DNA of 64,000 nt, taken from assembly GCA_903904835.1 (NCBI GenBank), contig CAIVEI010000022.1, positions 1 through 64,000 on the forward strand, read 5' to 3'. Origin of the DNA: an uncultured Schlesneria sp. Its GTDB lineage: Bacteria; Planctomycetota; Planctomycetia; Planctomycetales; Planctomycetaceae. Of this stretch, positions 35,305 through 44,513 are shown in pieces. The position numbers and the translations under genes were made by a program. Positions within the stretch are counted from its first letter, which is position 1; each line of letters opens with the position of its first letter. The notes beneath the pieces were generated by a model. That model was not told the origin of the DNA. It ran no database searches and saw only the letters and a list, made by a program, of their open reading frames with translations.

Positions 35305-37335
35305 ATGTTCGTCAAGCGTTTGATCCCCGTTCGAATTCTGATTTGCTTAATCGGGATGTTTGCCGTTTGTTTATCACGAGTTGGTATCGCAGATGCGCAG
35401 ACGACAACCACGGAAGCTCCAACAGATGTACCGGCAGCGCCGAACCTGGCATCGACTCAAGAAGCGATTGAGATGCGATACCGCCGGTTTGAGGGGACAC
35501 TCGAACAACTGAGCGAATACCTTCGCAAGACCGATCCGGCACGGGCAGAATTGCTTTTGCGCGCCATTGGCAAAAGTAAGGAAGGTCGGATCTCTGACCA
35601 GTTCAAGCATTTGACGGATCTGCTGAAGAAAGACCAGCTTGGCGATGCTGTCGAGCGACAGGAGTTGGTTGTTACCGAACTTCAGTTATTGCTTGAACTG
35701 CTAATGAGTGAAGCTCGTAAGGATGATCTCGAACAAGAAAAGAAGCGAATTCAAGATTTGATCAAGGATGTGAACAAGCTGATCGGCAAAGAAACCGACG
35801 CCAGAGCGAATACCGAACGTGGTGCCAATAGCGCCGAGCTTCAGAACCAGCAAAAGCAAGTCGCCGATTCTGCCAAGAAACTTGTCGAGAAAATCAAATC
35901 ACAAGACGCTGCGAAAAAGGCAAGCAAGAACGAACAGGGAGCCGATTCTGACAAAAAGCCGGGAAAGTCCGACGATAAAGAATCGGGCGATAAAGAGTCT
36001 CAGTCTGGTGATAAAGATTCGGACAACAAGGATGGTGACGAGAAAGACGCTGACGAGAAGGACTCCGAGAACAAGGATAAAAAGGAAGATGGGGAAGGCT
36101 CTCCATCGAAGGATAAGAACGGTCAGCCGAAAACAGACAAGGGAAAGCCTGGCGATAAAGCCGACTCTGAAAAACAATCAGGCGACGATAAAGAATCAAA
36201 GTCCGAAGAGGACAAGAACGATAAAAAAGAGGGTGATCAGGACGCGGGCGAAAACAAATCGAAGCCCGGTGAAAATGGAAAACCATCGGATTCCAAAGAA
36301 GGCAAGCCACAGGAAGGCAAACCAAAGCAGGGAAAACCGCAATCTGGTAAACCTCAGAAAGGGAAGCCTCAGCAGGGCAAGCCGCAGGAAGGAAAACCCC
36401 AGGAGGGAAAACCTCAAGAGGGACAGGAACAACAAGAAGGGCAAGAGCAGCAGGAATCACCTGAACAATCACCGCAAGAAGAGGATTCGTCTCAAAAGAA
36501 GCCTGAGAAGACTGCTGGACGTGAAGAGATCGAGCGAGCCAGGCAAGAGATGAATCGAGCCATCGAAGAACTGAAAAAGAACAACAAGAAGAATGCTTCT
36601 GATAAGCAGGACAAGGCGATCGCCGAACTGATGAAGGCGAAAGAAAAGCTCGAAGAAATTCTGCGGCAGCTTCGCGAAGAGGAGCGAGAACTGGTGCTGG
36701 CTCAGCTTGAGGCCCGCTTCCGCGATATGCTGCAGAAGCAAGAGACCGTGAATAATGCCACGATCGCGATTCATGCGGTTCCCGTCGACAAACGAACGGA
36801 TCGGCACCGTAATCGCGCGGTCGAACTCGCTCGTAATGAAGATGAAATTTCGCTATTGGCTGCCAAGGCGCTGACGCTGTTGAAAGAAGAAGGATCGTCC
36901 GTCGCCTTCCCTGAGGCAGTCGAACAAATACACGAGGACATGCTGACGGTCTCCAGGCGGCTTGAACGCGTCGATGTTGCCGAGATCACTCAGAACATCG
37001 AACAAGATATCGTCGAAGGTTTGAAAGAAATCATCGAAGCTCTGCAAAAGGAACTTGAAAAGATCAAGGACAAGAAACAACAGCAGCAGCAGCAACAGCA
37101 ACAAGAACAGCAACAACAAGAACAGCAGAAACAGTTGGTGAACAAGCTGGCCGAACTGAAAATGCTTCGCTCGCTTCAGTACCGTGTGAACCGCCGAACG
37201 AAGCAGATCGGTCGGCTGGTTGAAGGCGAGCAAGCCATTGATCCTGATACCGTCAGTCAGCTCAAACAATTGTCGGACCGACAGTCAAAAGTGCAGCGAG
37301 CAACGTACGACTTGTCGACGGGTAAGAATCAATAA
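35305..37335 (+). CDS. secreted low-complexity coiled-coil protein, unknown function
   Basis: 676 residues from the ATG at 35305 (GGAGG eight bases upstream). Signal peptide 1-31 (ending IADAQ). Residues 45-190 are helical and coiled-coil. Residues 195-400 are an extreme Lys/Asp/Glu/Ser/Gly/Pro stretch in which short units (GDKE, KPQEG, QEGKP) repeat many times. The last 260 residues are again coiled coil, ending in a run of 10-12 glutamines (bases about 37079-37134) and a final helical segment. No enzymatic motif. The region is highly charged and probably extended. Its length is likely to vary between strains because of slippage in the repeats. Confidence 0.85.
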   Translation: MFVKRLIPVRILICLIGMFAVCLSRVGIADAQTTTTEAPTDVPAAPNLASTQEAIEMRYRRFEGTLEQLSEYLRKTDPARAELLLRAIGKSKEGRISDQFKHLTDLLKKDQLGDAVERQELVVTELQLLLELLMSEARKDDLEQEKKRIQDLIKDVNKLIGKETDARANTERGANSAELQNQQKQVADSAKKLVEKIKSQDAAKKASKNEQGADSDKKPGKSDDKESGDKESQSGDKDSDNKDGDEKDADEKDSENKDKKEDGEGSPSKDKNGQPKTDKGKPGDKADSEKQSGDDKESKSEEDKNDKKEGDQDAGENKSKPGENGKPSDSKEGKPQEGKPKQGKPQSGKPQKGKPQQGKPQEGKPQEGKPQEGQEQQEGQEQQESPEQSPQEEDSSQKKPEKTAGREEIERARQEMNRAIEELKKNNKKNASDKQDKAIAELMKAKEKLEEILRQLREEERELVLAQLEARFRDMLQKQETVNNATIAIHAVPVDKRTDRHRNRAVELARNEDEISLLAAKALTLLKEEGSSVAFPEAVEQIHEDMLTVSRRLERVDVAEITQNIEQDIVEGLKEIIEALQKELEKIKDKKQQQQQQQQQEQQQQEQQKQLVNKLAELKMLRSLQYRVNRRTKQIGRLVEGEQAIDPDTVSQLKQLSDRQSKVQRATYDLSTGKNQ

Positions 37336-37344
37336 ACCCAAACA

Positions 37345-37387
37345 GGAAAAAAGGCGATCCGGGCATTGGTTCAGCTCGAATCGCCTT
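37345..37387 (-). terminator. intrinsic terminator of the uronate epimerase gene
   Basis: On the minus strand an 8-bp stem (AAGGCGAT and ATCGCCTT) with a 21-base loop is followed by a run of six T, 38 bases after the stop codon at 37426. On the plus strand there is no T run, so it serves the minus-strand gene. Confidence 0.75.
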
Positions 37388-37425
37388 AAACAACCCTTAA
37401 ACAACTTTGTTGCCGGAATTTGAGA

Positions 37426-38697
37426 TTACATCCCGGCTTTCAGCGCCTGTAAATGCCTGACAAAATGTTCGCGCAGGATCTCGGTGTAGGTACCGACGTT
37501 CGCTGCAAGAAGGCTTTTTACCGCTGGGCCTAACGTGGGATCCGTTAGTGTTGATCCGAATGTACAATGCAGAATCTGGCGGCCCTGATTCGTGAAACCT
37601 CGTCCTTGGGGAACGTCTTTCCAGCATTCCAGGTAGTGCCGTTCGAGTTCACCGATGTCAGAGCATTCGGCGGTGGTTGGAGCCGAGTTCAGGGTTGCCG
37701 AAACGTGATACGTTGCCTTGTCGGTGTTGTAACGTTCTCGGGCAAAGTCGATCAATCGGCGAAACAGTGCGGCGTCATGCCGAGCGACCACTCGCAACGC
37801 TTCGAGGTAGCTTGTTCCCGCCGTCTTGACGTGAAAACAGCCTCCGGTGGCTTTGGCCAATGATCCATACATCGAGAGTTTGTCCGATCCCGAATGCAGG
37901 CTGAGCTTATACGGACCAAGCAGTTTGGCAATCGCTGCGTGATCGGCAAGCGAGCGGTCCAGCGCCGCCAGATCGCCCTTAAAATCAACACCCTTTTCAA
38001 AATCGCCGATGAAACGAGGAGCCAGGCTGACCAGCTTCATTCCTCGCGACAGGCACTGATCGGCGATGATGTAGTGCTCTGCCAGCGTCGTTGGCTGATC
38101 TGTTTCGTCGACGCTCAATTCAATCTCATGATCCCGGCCAGCGGCCGCTTGGACTGAACGAATGTGGTCTGCCAGCGACACGGCCTGATTGATGGCTTTT
38201 CCATATTTTACCGCCGCTCGAAGACAGGCGGCTTCGGTAAGTTCGATCTTCGTTCCCGTCGACAGAGTGATCTGTCGCCCGCGATAGGCGTTAATCCAGG
38301 GAACTTCTGACACGACACTATCAAATTTCTCTCGAGTCACTTGTTCGGAATAGTCATCCGCTTTTTGATCGACGTATCCTGAGGGATCAATCGTAAAAAA
38401 CGTGAACCCAACCGCAGCAGTGACATCGACATCGGCGGGCGTTTTCAAATGGTCTGCATCCGCGCCGATGACGCCGGTCCAACCGCTTGCCTCGGCCCCA
38501 TGAAGTGCATCGTTCATCACTTGAGCGGGGGTGCGTGATGTCCGCGTCATTTCTCGAATCGACTGTTGCGGGAAAATCGGCGCCATCCCTGACCCTGCCT
38601 CGTGCATTGCTGCGACGTGTCCGGGCGTTGCCAATCCAATTCGATCTCCAAATCCAAAGCTGGGGGTCATTCCCAATGTTTTGCATTGTAATGTCAT
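37426..38697 (-). CDS. tagaturonate epimerase family protein (UxaE-type)
   Basis: 423 residues. Sequence features fit the UxaE/tagaturonate epimerase family: SFGFGDRIGLATPGHVAAM near the start, DADHLKTPADVDV (zinc or substrate region), HEIELSVDETDQPTT, and a segment LSLHSGSDKLSMYG. UxaE converts D-tagaturonate to D-fructuronate, allowing galacturonate to enter the glucuronate branch. The divergent neighbour (39097-39885) resembles a fructuronate reductase of the SDR type, which would consume the product. Expected cytoplasmic. Assignment is by remembered family traits, not a search. The start at 38697 has a weak AAGG about 13 bases upstream. Confidence 0.8.
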   Translation of the reverse strand: MTLQCKTLGMTPSFGFGDRIGLATPGHVAAMHEAGSGMAPIFPQQSIREMTRTSRTPAQVMNDALHGAEASGWTGVIGADADHLKTPADVDVTAAVGFTFFTIDPSGYVDQKADDYSEQVTREKFDSVVSEVPWINAYRGRQITLSTGTKIELTEAACLRAAVKYGKAINQAVSLADHIRSVQAAAGRDHEIELSVDETDQPTTLAEHYIIADQCLSRGMKLVSLAPRFIGDFEKGVDFKGDLAALDRSLADHAAIAKLLGPYKLSLHSGSDKLSMYGSLAKATGGCFHVKTAGTSYLEALRVVARHDAALFRRLIDFARERYNTDKATYHVSATLNSAPTTAECSDIGELERHYLECWKDVPQGRGFTNQGRQILHCTFGSTLTDPTLGPAVKSLLAANVGTYTEILREHFVRHLQALKAGM

Positions 38698-38868
38698 GGT
38701 GTGATTTACCTTCTTGAAACTCGATTTCCACTCATCGGCATTTTATAGCGAACGGACCCGTCGTCTGTCGCGGGATGGAAATCGAGAAATGATCTGACGT
38801 GACAGGTTCACAGTCGTCTGATGCAACAACTAACAGAGGAAATGTTTGCGTTTCCGAGGACGAACTGC

Positions 38869-38988
38869 TTTTGGAACAGAAAGTGGGTGCCACGGTCTTA
38901 CCGTCTTCGGTCAGGCCGTGCTCTTCGGACGCGTTATCAAAACATCGAAGACACGGCCTGTCGAAGACTCCAAAACCGGGATACCCCA
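38869..38988. repeat. dispersed inverted repeat, copy C
   Basis: Core 38884-38986 begins GGGTGCCACGG and ends with a degenerate CCGGGATACCCC. The left flank TTTTGGAACAGAAAG matches that of copy B, so the repeat extends beyond the core. It sits in the divergent gap between the epimerase and SDR genes. Same orientation as B, opposite to A. Apparent open frames through it are repeat-derived. Confidence 0.88.
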
Positions 38989-39096
38989 GGATTCACGCAC
39001 TCGATCGACGTGTCCGCTTGTTTATCGACGTTGTTACAGTCAAAATCCCGCAATCAACAATGGCTGTTTTCTTCTGTGTTACTTGGAAAGTGTGCA

Positions 39097-39885
39097 ATGG
39101 CTGCTGGCGACTATTTAAGTGAAATGTTTGGCCTCAACGGACTGACTGCGGTTGTGATTGGGGGAACCGGGACACTCGGTGGTGCGTTCTGCGATGCACT
39201 TGCGGCGGCGGGTGCTCATGTTCTTGTCGTGGGTCGCAATGACGAACACGGTCACGAGCGGGTCCGATTAATCAGCGAGCGTGGCGGGTCGGCCGAATAC
39301 TTTCCTTGTGATGCGACTCGACACGACGATCTGAATACTCTGGTTTCGCACCTGAAGACGAGCGGGCGCGAAGTCAACGTCCTCGTGAACGGTGCAGGTG
39401 TCAACTCTCCGACTCCGTTTCTTGACATTAGCGAAGAGGAATGGGAACGGATCTTAAACGTCAATCTTCGCGGCGTCCGACTGGCATGTCAGGTCTTAGG
39501 GAAGGACATGCTCGAACGAGGGACCAAAGGATCGATCATCAATATCGCGTCGGTGAGTGCTGGTCCGCCACTGTCGCGAGTGTTTACCTATTCCCTGACG
39601 AAAGCCGCGGTACTGAGTCTAACACAGAACCTGGCTCGCGAATGGGCAACGAAAGGAATTCGCGTCAACGCCCTGTCACCTGGTTTCTTTCCCGCCGAAC
39701 AGAACAAGAAGGTACTGACACCCGACCGAGTCGAAAACATCATGCGTCACACGCCGATGGCTCGATTCGGCTCGCCGGAAGAACTTGCCGGGGCCCTTCT
39801 GTTACTGGCTTCGCCCAAAGCCGGCAGTTTTCTGACCGGACACAACCTGCTGGTTGATGGCGGATTTACTGCGATGACAATTTAA
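39097..39885 (+). CDS. SDR oxidoreductase, likely fructuronate reductase / D-mannonate oxidoreductase type
   Basis: 262 residues from the ATG at 39097 (GGAAAG eight bases upstream). Classical SDR: GGTGTLGGAFCDALAAAG for the cofactor, NVLVNGAGVNSP (NNAG equivalent), Ser in SIINIASVSA, and Tyr-x3-Lys in TYSLTKAAVL. After it comes SPGFFPAEQNKKVLTPDRV, which I associate with the B. subtilis YjmF/UxuB-type SDR group that acts on mannonate/fructuronate. The divergent partner is a UxaE-type epimerase, which supports the guess. Reduces fructuronate to mannonate with NAD(P)H, if correct. A longer in-frame extension upstream runs through the repeat (copy C) and is rejected. Confidence 0.85.
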   Translation: MAAGDYLSEMFGLNGLTAVVIGGTGTLGGAFCDALAAAGAHVLVVGRNDEHGHERVRLISERGGSAEYFPCDATRHDDLNTLVSHLKTSGREVNVLVNGAGVNSPTPFLDISEEEWERILNVNLRGVRLACQVLGKDMLERGTKGSIINIASVSAGPPLSRVFTYSLTKAAVLSLTQNLAREWATKGIRVNALSPGFFPAEQNKKVLTPDRVENIMRHTPMARFGSPEELAGALLLLASPKAGSFLTGHNLLVDGGFTAMTI

Positions 39886-39910
39886 GCGTATTTGTTGACC
39901 AAACCAAAAT

Positions 39911-39931
39911 CCTCGCTCGCGCGTCGGGCTA
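39911..39931 (-). repeat. half copy of the REP-like repeat
   Basis: A 21-base stretch on the minus strand (core TAGCCCGACGCGC) matches one arm of the inverted repeat at 20112-20200. It lies between the SDR gene and the ThuA-domain gene. Only one arm is present here. Confidence 0.75.
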
Positions 39932-39988
39932 ATGAATAATCCACACTAAAACCATGCTCGTGAACCACAACTTGAAGAAAGAGACAAC

Positions 39989-41032
39989 GTGCTGAACATT
40001 TCCATGCTGAAACGAGTTTTTTTGTTGGCAACGACAGTCGGAGTGATTGTCACCTCGATCGGCACGACGAATGTCGTGGCAGAGGATCTCTGGATTTCGT
40101 TCGCTGGCGGCGACGGACCAGGTCATGGCAAGCGTGTTGTGCTTGTTGGTGGTGATGAAGAATACCGTTCGGAAGAATGTCTGCCACAGCTGGCGAAGAT
40201 CCTTTCTAAATCTCATGGGTTTCAATGCACGGTCGTATTCGCCATCGATCCGGCAACTGGCGACATCAATCCGGACGTGAACAACAATATTCCCGGACTT
40301 GAAGCCCTGAAGACCGCCGACTTGATGATCATCGCGACGCGGTTTCGCAATCTGCCAGACGATCAGATGCAACATGTCGTCGATTATGTCGAATCGGGCC
40401 GTCCGGTGATCGGAATGAGGACCGCGACGCACGCGTTCAATATCCCTGGCGGAAAAAAATTCTCGAAATACTCGTGGAATACTGACGACAAAACCTATCC
40501 CCAAGGGTTCGGTCGTCAGGTTCTGGGCGAGACATGGATCAGCCATCATGGCAATCATGGATCTCAAAGCACACGTGGAATTTTCGCCAAAGGACAGGAA
40601 TCGAATCCGATCCTACGGGGAATCGAAGATGGTTCGATCTGGGGACCGACGGACGTTTACGGCGTACGGCTTCCATTGCCAGGTGATAGCACACCTCTTG
40701 TACTTGGTCAGGTTGTTCAAGGGATGAAACCGAATGATCCAGCGGTTGACGGGGATAAGAACAATCCGATGATGCCTGTCGCCTGGACCAAAAGCTACAC
40801 AAGTAGTTCCGGAAAGATGGCACGCGTCTTTACGACGACGATGGGTTCATCTACCGATCTCGAAAACGAAGGTGTCCGTCGGATGCTGGTCAACGCGACG
40901 CTGTGGAGCGTCGGTTTGGAAGACAAAATCACCGACAAGCTGAATGTCAGCATCATCGGTGACTATAAGCCATCCCCATTCAAATTTGGCGGATACGTCA
41001 AAGGCAAAAAGCCTGCTGACTACGCCAAATGA
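39989..41032 (+). CDS. secreted ThuA domain protein
   Basis: 347 residues from a GTG start; an ATG five codons later (40004) is an alternative. Signal peptide (LLATTVGVIVTSIGTTNVVAE). The ThuA-like fold shows RVVLVGGDEEYRSEECLPQL near 50-70, GLEALKTADLMIIATRFRN, DYVESGRPVIGMRTATHAF (a glutamine-amidotransferase-like nucleophile position with Thr in place of Cys) and LGETWISHHGNHG. ThuA proteins in planctomycetes are secreted, often paired with DUF1080 or sugar oxidoreductases, and may act on trehalose or related sugars. Catalysis is unproven. Downstream of the uronate SDR, possibly cotranscribed. Confidence 0.88.
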   Translation: MLNISMLKRVFLLATTVGVIVTSIGTTNVVAEDLWISFAGGDGPGHGKRVVLVGGDEEYRSEECLPQLAKILSKSHGFQCTVVFAIDPATGDINPDVNNNIPGLEALKTADLMIIATRFRNLPDDQMQHVVDYVESGRPVIGMRTATHAFNIPGGKKFSKYSWNTDDKTYPQGFGRQVLGETWISHHGNHGSQSTRGIFAKGQESNPILRGIEDGSIWGPTDVYGVRLPLPGDSTPLVLGQVVQGMKPNDPAVDGDKNNPMMPVAWTKSYTSSSGKMARVFTTTMGSSTDLENEGVRRMLVNATLWSVGLEDKITDKLNVSIIGDYKPSPFKFGGYVKGKKPADYAK

Positions 41033-41175
41033 TTTTTGACGCTCGCGACGGAGAATGAGGCATTGATCGAAGGCCGTACTCCGCGGGATTGGGCGCAATG
41101 ACTTTTGAACTCACGAATGCCTTGCAAGAAGCATAAATCTTCATTCCAGACTGCGAGCGGAATCGTTCTTATGTT

Positions 41176-43290
41176 TCACGAAGTGGCCTTGGCGTATCGT
41201 GCTAGGGCCATCAGCGGGAAGTACAGCGCGTAATAGTGATACTTCAGATAGAAGACTCGGGGGAATCCGGTCCCGGTGAATTCCGTTTCATGCCATGTTC
41301 CGTCGGGTTGCTGAGTGGAGAGGAGATAATCAACCCCGCGTTGAGCGGCGGCGGAATCGGCTTCTCCAGCGGCGATCAGGCCAAGTAATGCCCACGCCGT
41401 TTGCGATGCGGTCGGGACCCCTGTGCCTCGCAGAGAGGGGTCGTCGTAGCTGTTGGCGGTCTCGCCCCAGCCACCGCACTCTTGCTGATGGCTCTTCAGC
41501 CATTCCACGGCTCGGCGAAGTCGTGGTTCGTCCGTCGGGATTCCGTTTGCGACCAGGCCGACGATGACCTGCCAGGTCCCGTAAATGTAATTGACCCCCC
41601 AACGACCGTACCAGCAAGAATCGGGCTGCTGGTCTTTCCAGATGAAATTGAGAGCACGTCTGTGGATGTCGCTGTCAGGTCGAATTCCCAAACCGGCGAA
41701 GCTTTCAAGGACCCGTGCGGTGATATCTGACGTGCTCGGGTCGATCATGGCATTATGATCGGCAAAAGGGACTTTTGTCAGGACTTCACGTGTGTTGTCC
41801 GCGTCAAACGCACCCCAGCCGCCGTCCTTGCTTTGCATCGCTTTCAACCAACGGATGCCCCGTCGCATGGCACTGACAAGTGGTGCCGCAGCCTCTAATT
41901 CTGCAATCGCCTGTTCTGCCCTGGCAGAGCGACCACTGAACACGACTGGGCCCTTAGGGTCTTGAAGTGGTTTGTCGTCGAAGATTTCCATCGTCCAATC
42001 GGCCCCGAGTCCTTCCGGAAGACATTTTCCGAATGCGATCAGGATCATGCACGTGTCGTCGACGTCTGGATAAAACTCGTTATTGAATTCGAAGTACCAG
42101 CCTCCTGGTTCCAACTCGGGGTGTCTGCGTGACCAGTCCCCTTTTTCCTTGACCTCTTTCGACAGAATCCAGTTGAGCGACCTGCGAATCGCCGGGTCAT
42201 GACGAGAGACCCCCGCATCGCGAAGAGCGATCGTCGCGATGGCCGTGTCCCATACTGGTGACAGGCAGGGTTGCAGACGCACTTTAGCGACGCCGTTCGA
42301 ATCCACGTCGCGGATCACAAGCTTTTCGAGTTCATTAAATTGCGACAGGATGACGGGCGAATCGTCTTTGTAGCCGAGACATCGAAGGCCGATCAGTGTC
42401 CAGACGATGGGCGGAAAGATTGCGCCAAGACCATCGCTCTTTTCGAGTCGCTGCAAAATCCACTGTTCGCACAGTTTGATCGACCGCTGGCGTAACGGTT
42501 TAATTCCGAGCCTCTCGCCCAGCTTGATCGTGCGGTCCACCTGCTGAAAGAACTTTGTCCAGTTCACCCAGCCGCGAGCCGGTCCTTCATGGTTCACTCC
42601 ACCGATCGTGCTCGGTAAGGTCCGTTCTGGTGACGCATAGAGCTCATCGATCTGGTGTTCGGGTGGAAGAGTCGTTTTCGGCTGGCAGGCCCACAGCAGA
42701 CTTAAAGGCACAATGATGGTCCGGGACCAGGCGGACATCTCGTAAATATTGAACGGAGCCCACAGCGGCAGCAAGATCATTTCGGGCGGGACTGCAGGAC
42801 ACAGGCTGTACGGAATGAGCCCCAGCATTGCGAGATAATAACGAGTGAAGCTGTTGACCTTTTCGACTCCCCCCGCGCGGACGATCGCGTCACGGGCCCT
42901 GATCATGTAATCCGCTTTTGGGTCGTGGCCCGTGATTTTGAGAGCCAGATAGGCTTTGACTGAACCGCTGACTTCGAGCGGACCGCCGGGAAACATGGCC
43001 CAGCCACCGTGATCACACTGGTGGTCGAGCATGTAGGCCGCAGCTTCTCGAGCACGCACGCTTTGTCCCTGCCCGAGAAATGCCAAAAGCAGGATGTATT
43101 CAGATTCAAGGATTGTGTCTCCCTGCAGTTCCGCACACCAATAACCGTCAGCGTGCTGGAGACTCAACAAACGATCGCGTGTTCGTTCGATTCCTTGCTT
43201 CAGGCGAGCTTCCGTCGCCGAGTTCGAAGCCTGCAGCTCCTTCGCTGCATCCAGTCCATGGTTTCCGAAACTCAATTGCCCAGAACTCAT
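41176..43290 (-). CDS. shc: squalene-hopene cyclase
   Basis: 704 residues from the ATG at 43290 (GGAAGGAAG upstream); an in-frame extension to 43377 is possible but lacks a good ribosome site. Terpene cyclase class II fold with many QW repeats (QSKDGGWGAFDADNT; QQECGGWGETANSYDDPS; QPDGTWHE). The acid motif is Asp409-Val-Asp411-Asp412 (FYPDVDDTCMILIAF), as in squalene-hopene cyclases (DxDDTA in most). Converts squalene to hopene/diplopterol at the membrane, making hopanoids. Squalene synthase genes (hpnCDE) are not in this window. The family length is about 630-720, so the protein is complete. Stands alone on the minus strand. Confidence 0.93.
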   Translation of the reverse strand: MSSGQLSFGNHGLDAAKELQASNSATEARLKQGIERTRDRLLSLQHADGYWCAELQGDTILESEYILLLAFLGQGQSVRAREAAAYMLDHQCDHGGWAMFPGGPLEVSGSVKAYLALKITGHDPKADYMIRARDAIVRAGGVEKVNSFTRYYLAMLGLIPYSLCPAVPPEMILLPLWAPFNIYEMSAWSRTIIVPLSLLWACQPKTTLPPEHQIDELYASPERTLPSTIGGVNHEGPARGWVNWTKFFQQVDRTIKLGERLGIKPLRQRSIKLCEQWILQRLEKSDGLGAIFPPIVWTLIGLRCLGYKDDSPVILSQFNELEKLVIRDVDSNGVAKVRLQPCLSPVWDTAIATIALRDAGVSRHDPAIRRSLNWILSKEVKEKGDWSRRHPELEPGGWYFEFNNEFYPDVDDTCMILIAFGKCLPEGLGADWTMEIFDDKPLQDPKGPVVFSGRSARAEQAIAELEAAAPLVSAMRRGIRWLKAMQSKDGGWGAFDADNTREVLTKVPFADHNAMIDPSTSDITARVLESFAGLGIRPDSDIHRRALNFIWKDQQPDSCWYGRWGVNYIYGTWQVIVGLVANGIPTDEPRLRRAVEWLKSHQQECGGWGETANSYDDPSLRGTGVPTASQTAWALLGLIAAGEADSAAAQRGVDYLLSTQQPDGTWHETEFTGTGFPRVFYLKYHYYALYFPLMALARYAKATS

Positions 43291-44022
43291 ATCGAGTCTT
43301 CCTTCCACAACAGTCTTCGAGGTAACGAATGAAGAATCGGATCTTATTCGGGAGTCTCTTCGGCTGACAACTGTCATTCAGGTGCCGATCGCTTCGGAAG
43401 TTCGTACTTGTTCCAACCCAGCTGCTTATCGATCATTTTTTTGATATCGATCATCGAACGAAGTCGACGCGAAATGCCATGTTGGTGGCCATTGCGCGGC
43501 TGTTGTAATTGATCAGTTTAAACGGCTTAACACATTGCAAAACAGCCTGTTTTTTCGATTGTTTTCACGCGATCATTGTTTATGACATCAGTAATAAAAA
43601 TGCAATCGAATGATGTTATGACAAGTGTCATTAAAGTGGCGTTTTCACACCTTGTGAGGAATGCTTGATGAGACGTGAATGTGCGAAGACGCTTCCACTC
43701 GCTCTCTGCAAACTTTGAAAAAACAGTGAAAATCTCTGCTCTAATCGGCAGAAATGGCTTGAACTAAAAAACGAAATACGTAGGATGACGCCCAGTTCGA
43801 TGTCAGCACTCGTTATGACATCACTGTCAAGTCACACCAGCATGTCGCTGCCGCGACAATCTGATGTGGACAGTGACGATGACGAGCCTGAGTCGCGACT
43901 TGTCAAGGTTGACAGGTCGAACGGATTCGATGTGGATGATTGGTCTTTACCGAACTGCTTAGCCCGGTGCGTCAGCGGTCGAGACAGGTCACTCACGGGT
44001 CTCTTGGAAAGAGGACTTGAAA
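43291..44022. other. long intergenic gap ahead of the micro-histone gene
   Basis: 732 bases without a supported protein gene. A frame that opens at 43785 continues through the next gene in another frame and is rejected. The stretch is A+T-rich around 43500-43660. It may hold a promoter and regulatory RNA for the gene at 44023; I cannot identify either. Confidence 0.4.
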
Positions 44023-44154
44023 ATGGCGAAGAAGAAAGCAGCAGCTGCAGCTCCAGCAAAGAAGGCCGCCCCAGCAAAGAAGGCTGCCGCCGCTCCAGCA
44101 AAGAAGGCCGCCGCGAAGAAGGCACCAGCCAAGAAGGCTGCAAAGAAGGCCTAA
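44023..44154 (+). CDS. 43-residue Lys/Ala/Pro micro-histone-like protein
   Basis: A short open frame: MAKKKAAAAAPAKK followed by repeated PAKKA(A) units and ending AAKKA. It contains only Met, Ala, Lys and Pro (about 35% lysine). The ribosome site GAGGA lies seven bases ahead of the ATG, and an intrinsic terminator follows, so this is a complete small gene. The composition equals the C-terminal tails of histone H1 and of bacterial H1-like proteins, so it probably binds DNA or RNA, but here the tail stands alone with no globular domain. Tandem repeats make replication slippage likely. Function inferred from composition only. Confidence 0.85.
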   Translation: MAKKKAAAAAPAKKAAPAKKAAAAPAKKAAAKKAPAKKAAKKA

Positions 44155-44175
44155 GCATTAGGGCTTTCTGTTGCC

Positions 44176-44201
44176 TTGGCTTCGGTTCACCCTGAAGCCA
44201 A
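44176..44201 (+). terminator. hairpin after micro-histone gene
   Basis: Arms TTGGCTTC and GAAGCCAA with a ten-base loop, 21 bases after the stop codon. It precedes the stronger terminator at 44243 and may be a processing or stability element rather than a terminator, since no T run follows. Confidence 0.55.
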
Positions 44202-44242
44202 CCTGTATTGCTTCTGCAATATCAGTACTACAACAAGCAAGA

Positions 44243-44273
44243 GGGGGTTGGATTTCCAGCCCCCCCTTTTTTT
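44243..44273 (+). terminator. intrinsic terminator of the micro-histone gene
   Basis: A 9-bp stem (GGGGGTTGG and CCAGCCCCC, with one G-T pair), loop ATTT, then CC and a run of seven T. A canonical Rho-independent terminator, 89 bases downstream of the stop codon of the 43-residue gene. Confidence 0.92.
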
Positions 44274-44513
44274 GTACCCTCTCTTTTTTCGATCACGCTG
44301 GTGGGTTGAGACTCCCCAGACGGACTGGTTCGATTACCGCATTTGACGGTTTTGGCACAAGTCTCTTCGCCTGATCAAAAAGATTACCCCGTGTTTGAAG
44401 CGATGATGTATCGGCGAATCGCTCAACAACTTCTGGCTGGCAGAAACTGGTCGTGATCGACATTATTTTGCGGAAAGCCCGTTCTGGTCGTCTTTCTTCA
44501 GCCTGCGAGATTC

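Noticed and set aside
36190-36470. Long minus-strand and other-frame openings in the low-complexity gene
   Set aside because: Artefacts of the repetitive A/G-rich coding strand.
38821-39096. In-frame N-terminal extension of the SDR gene
   Set aside because: The extension is made of repeat copy C and the SDR fold begins at 39097 with its own ribosome site.
43785-44195. 136-codon plus-strand frame overlapping the micro-histone gene
   Set aside because: Its second half is only the alternate reading of the Lys/Ala/Pro repeat, and it has no good ribosome site. The 43-residue frame has both a ribosome site and a terminator.
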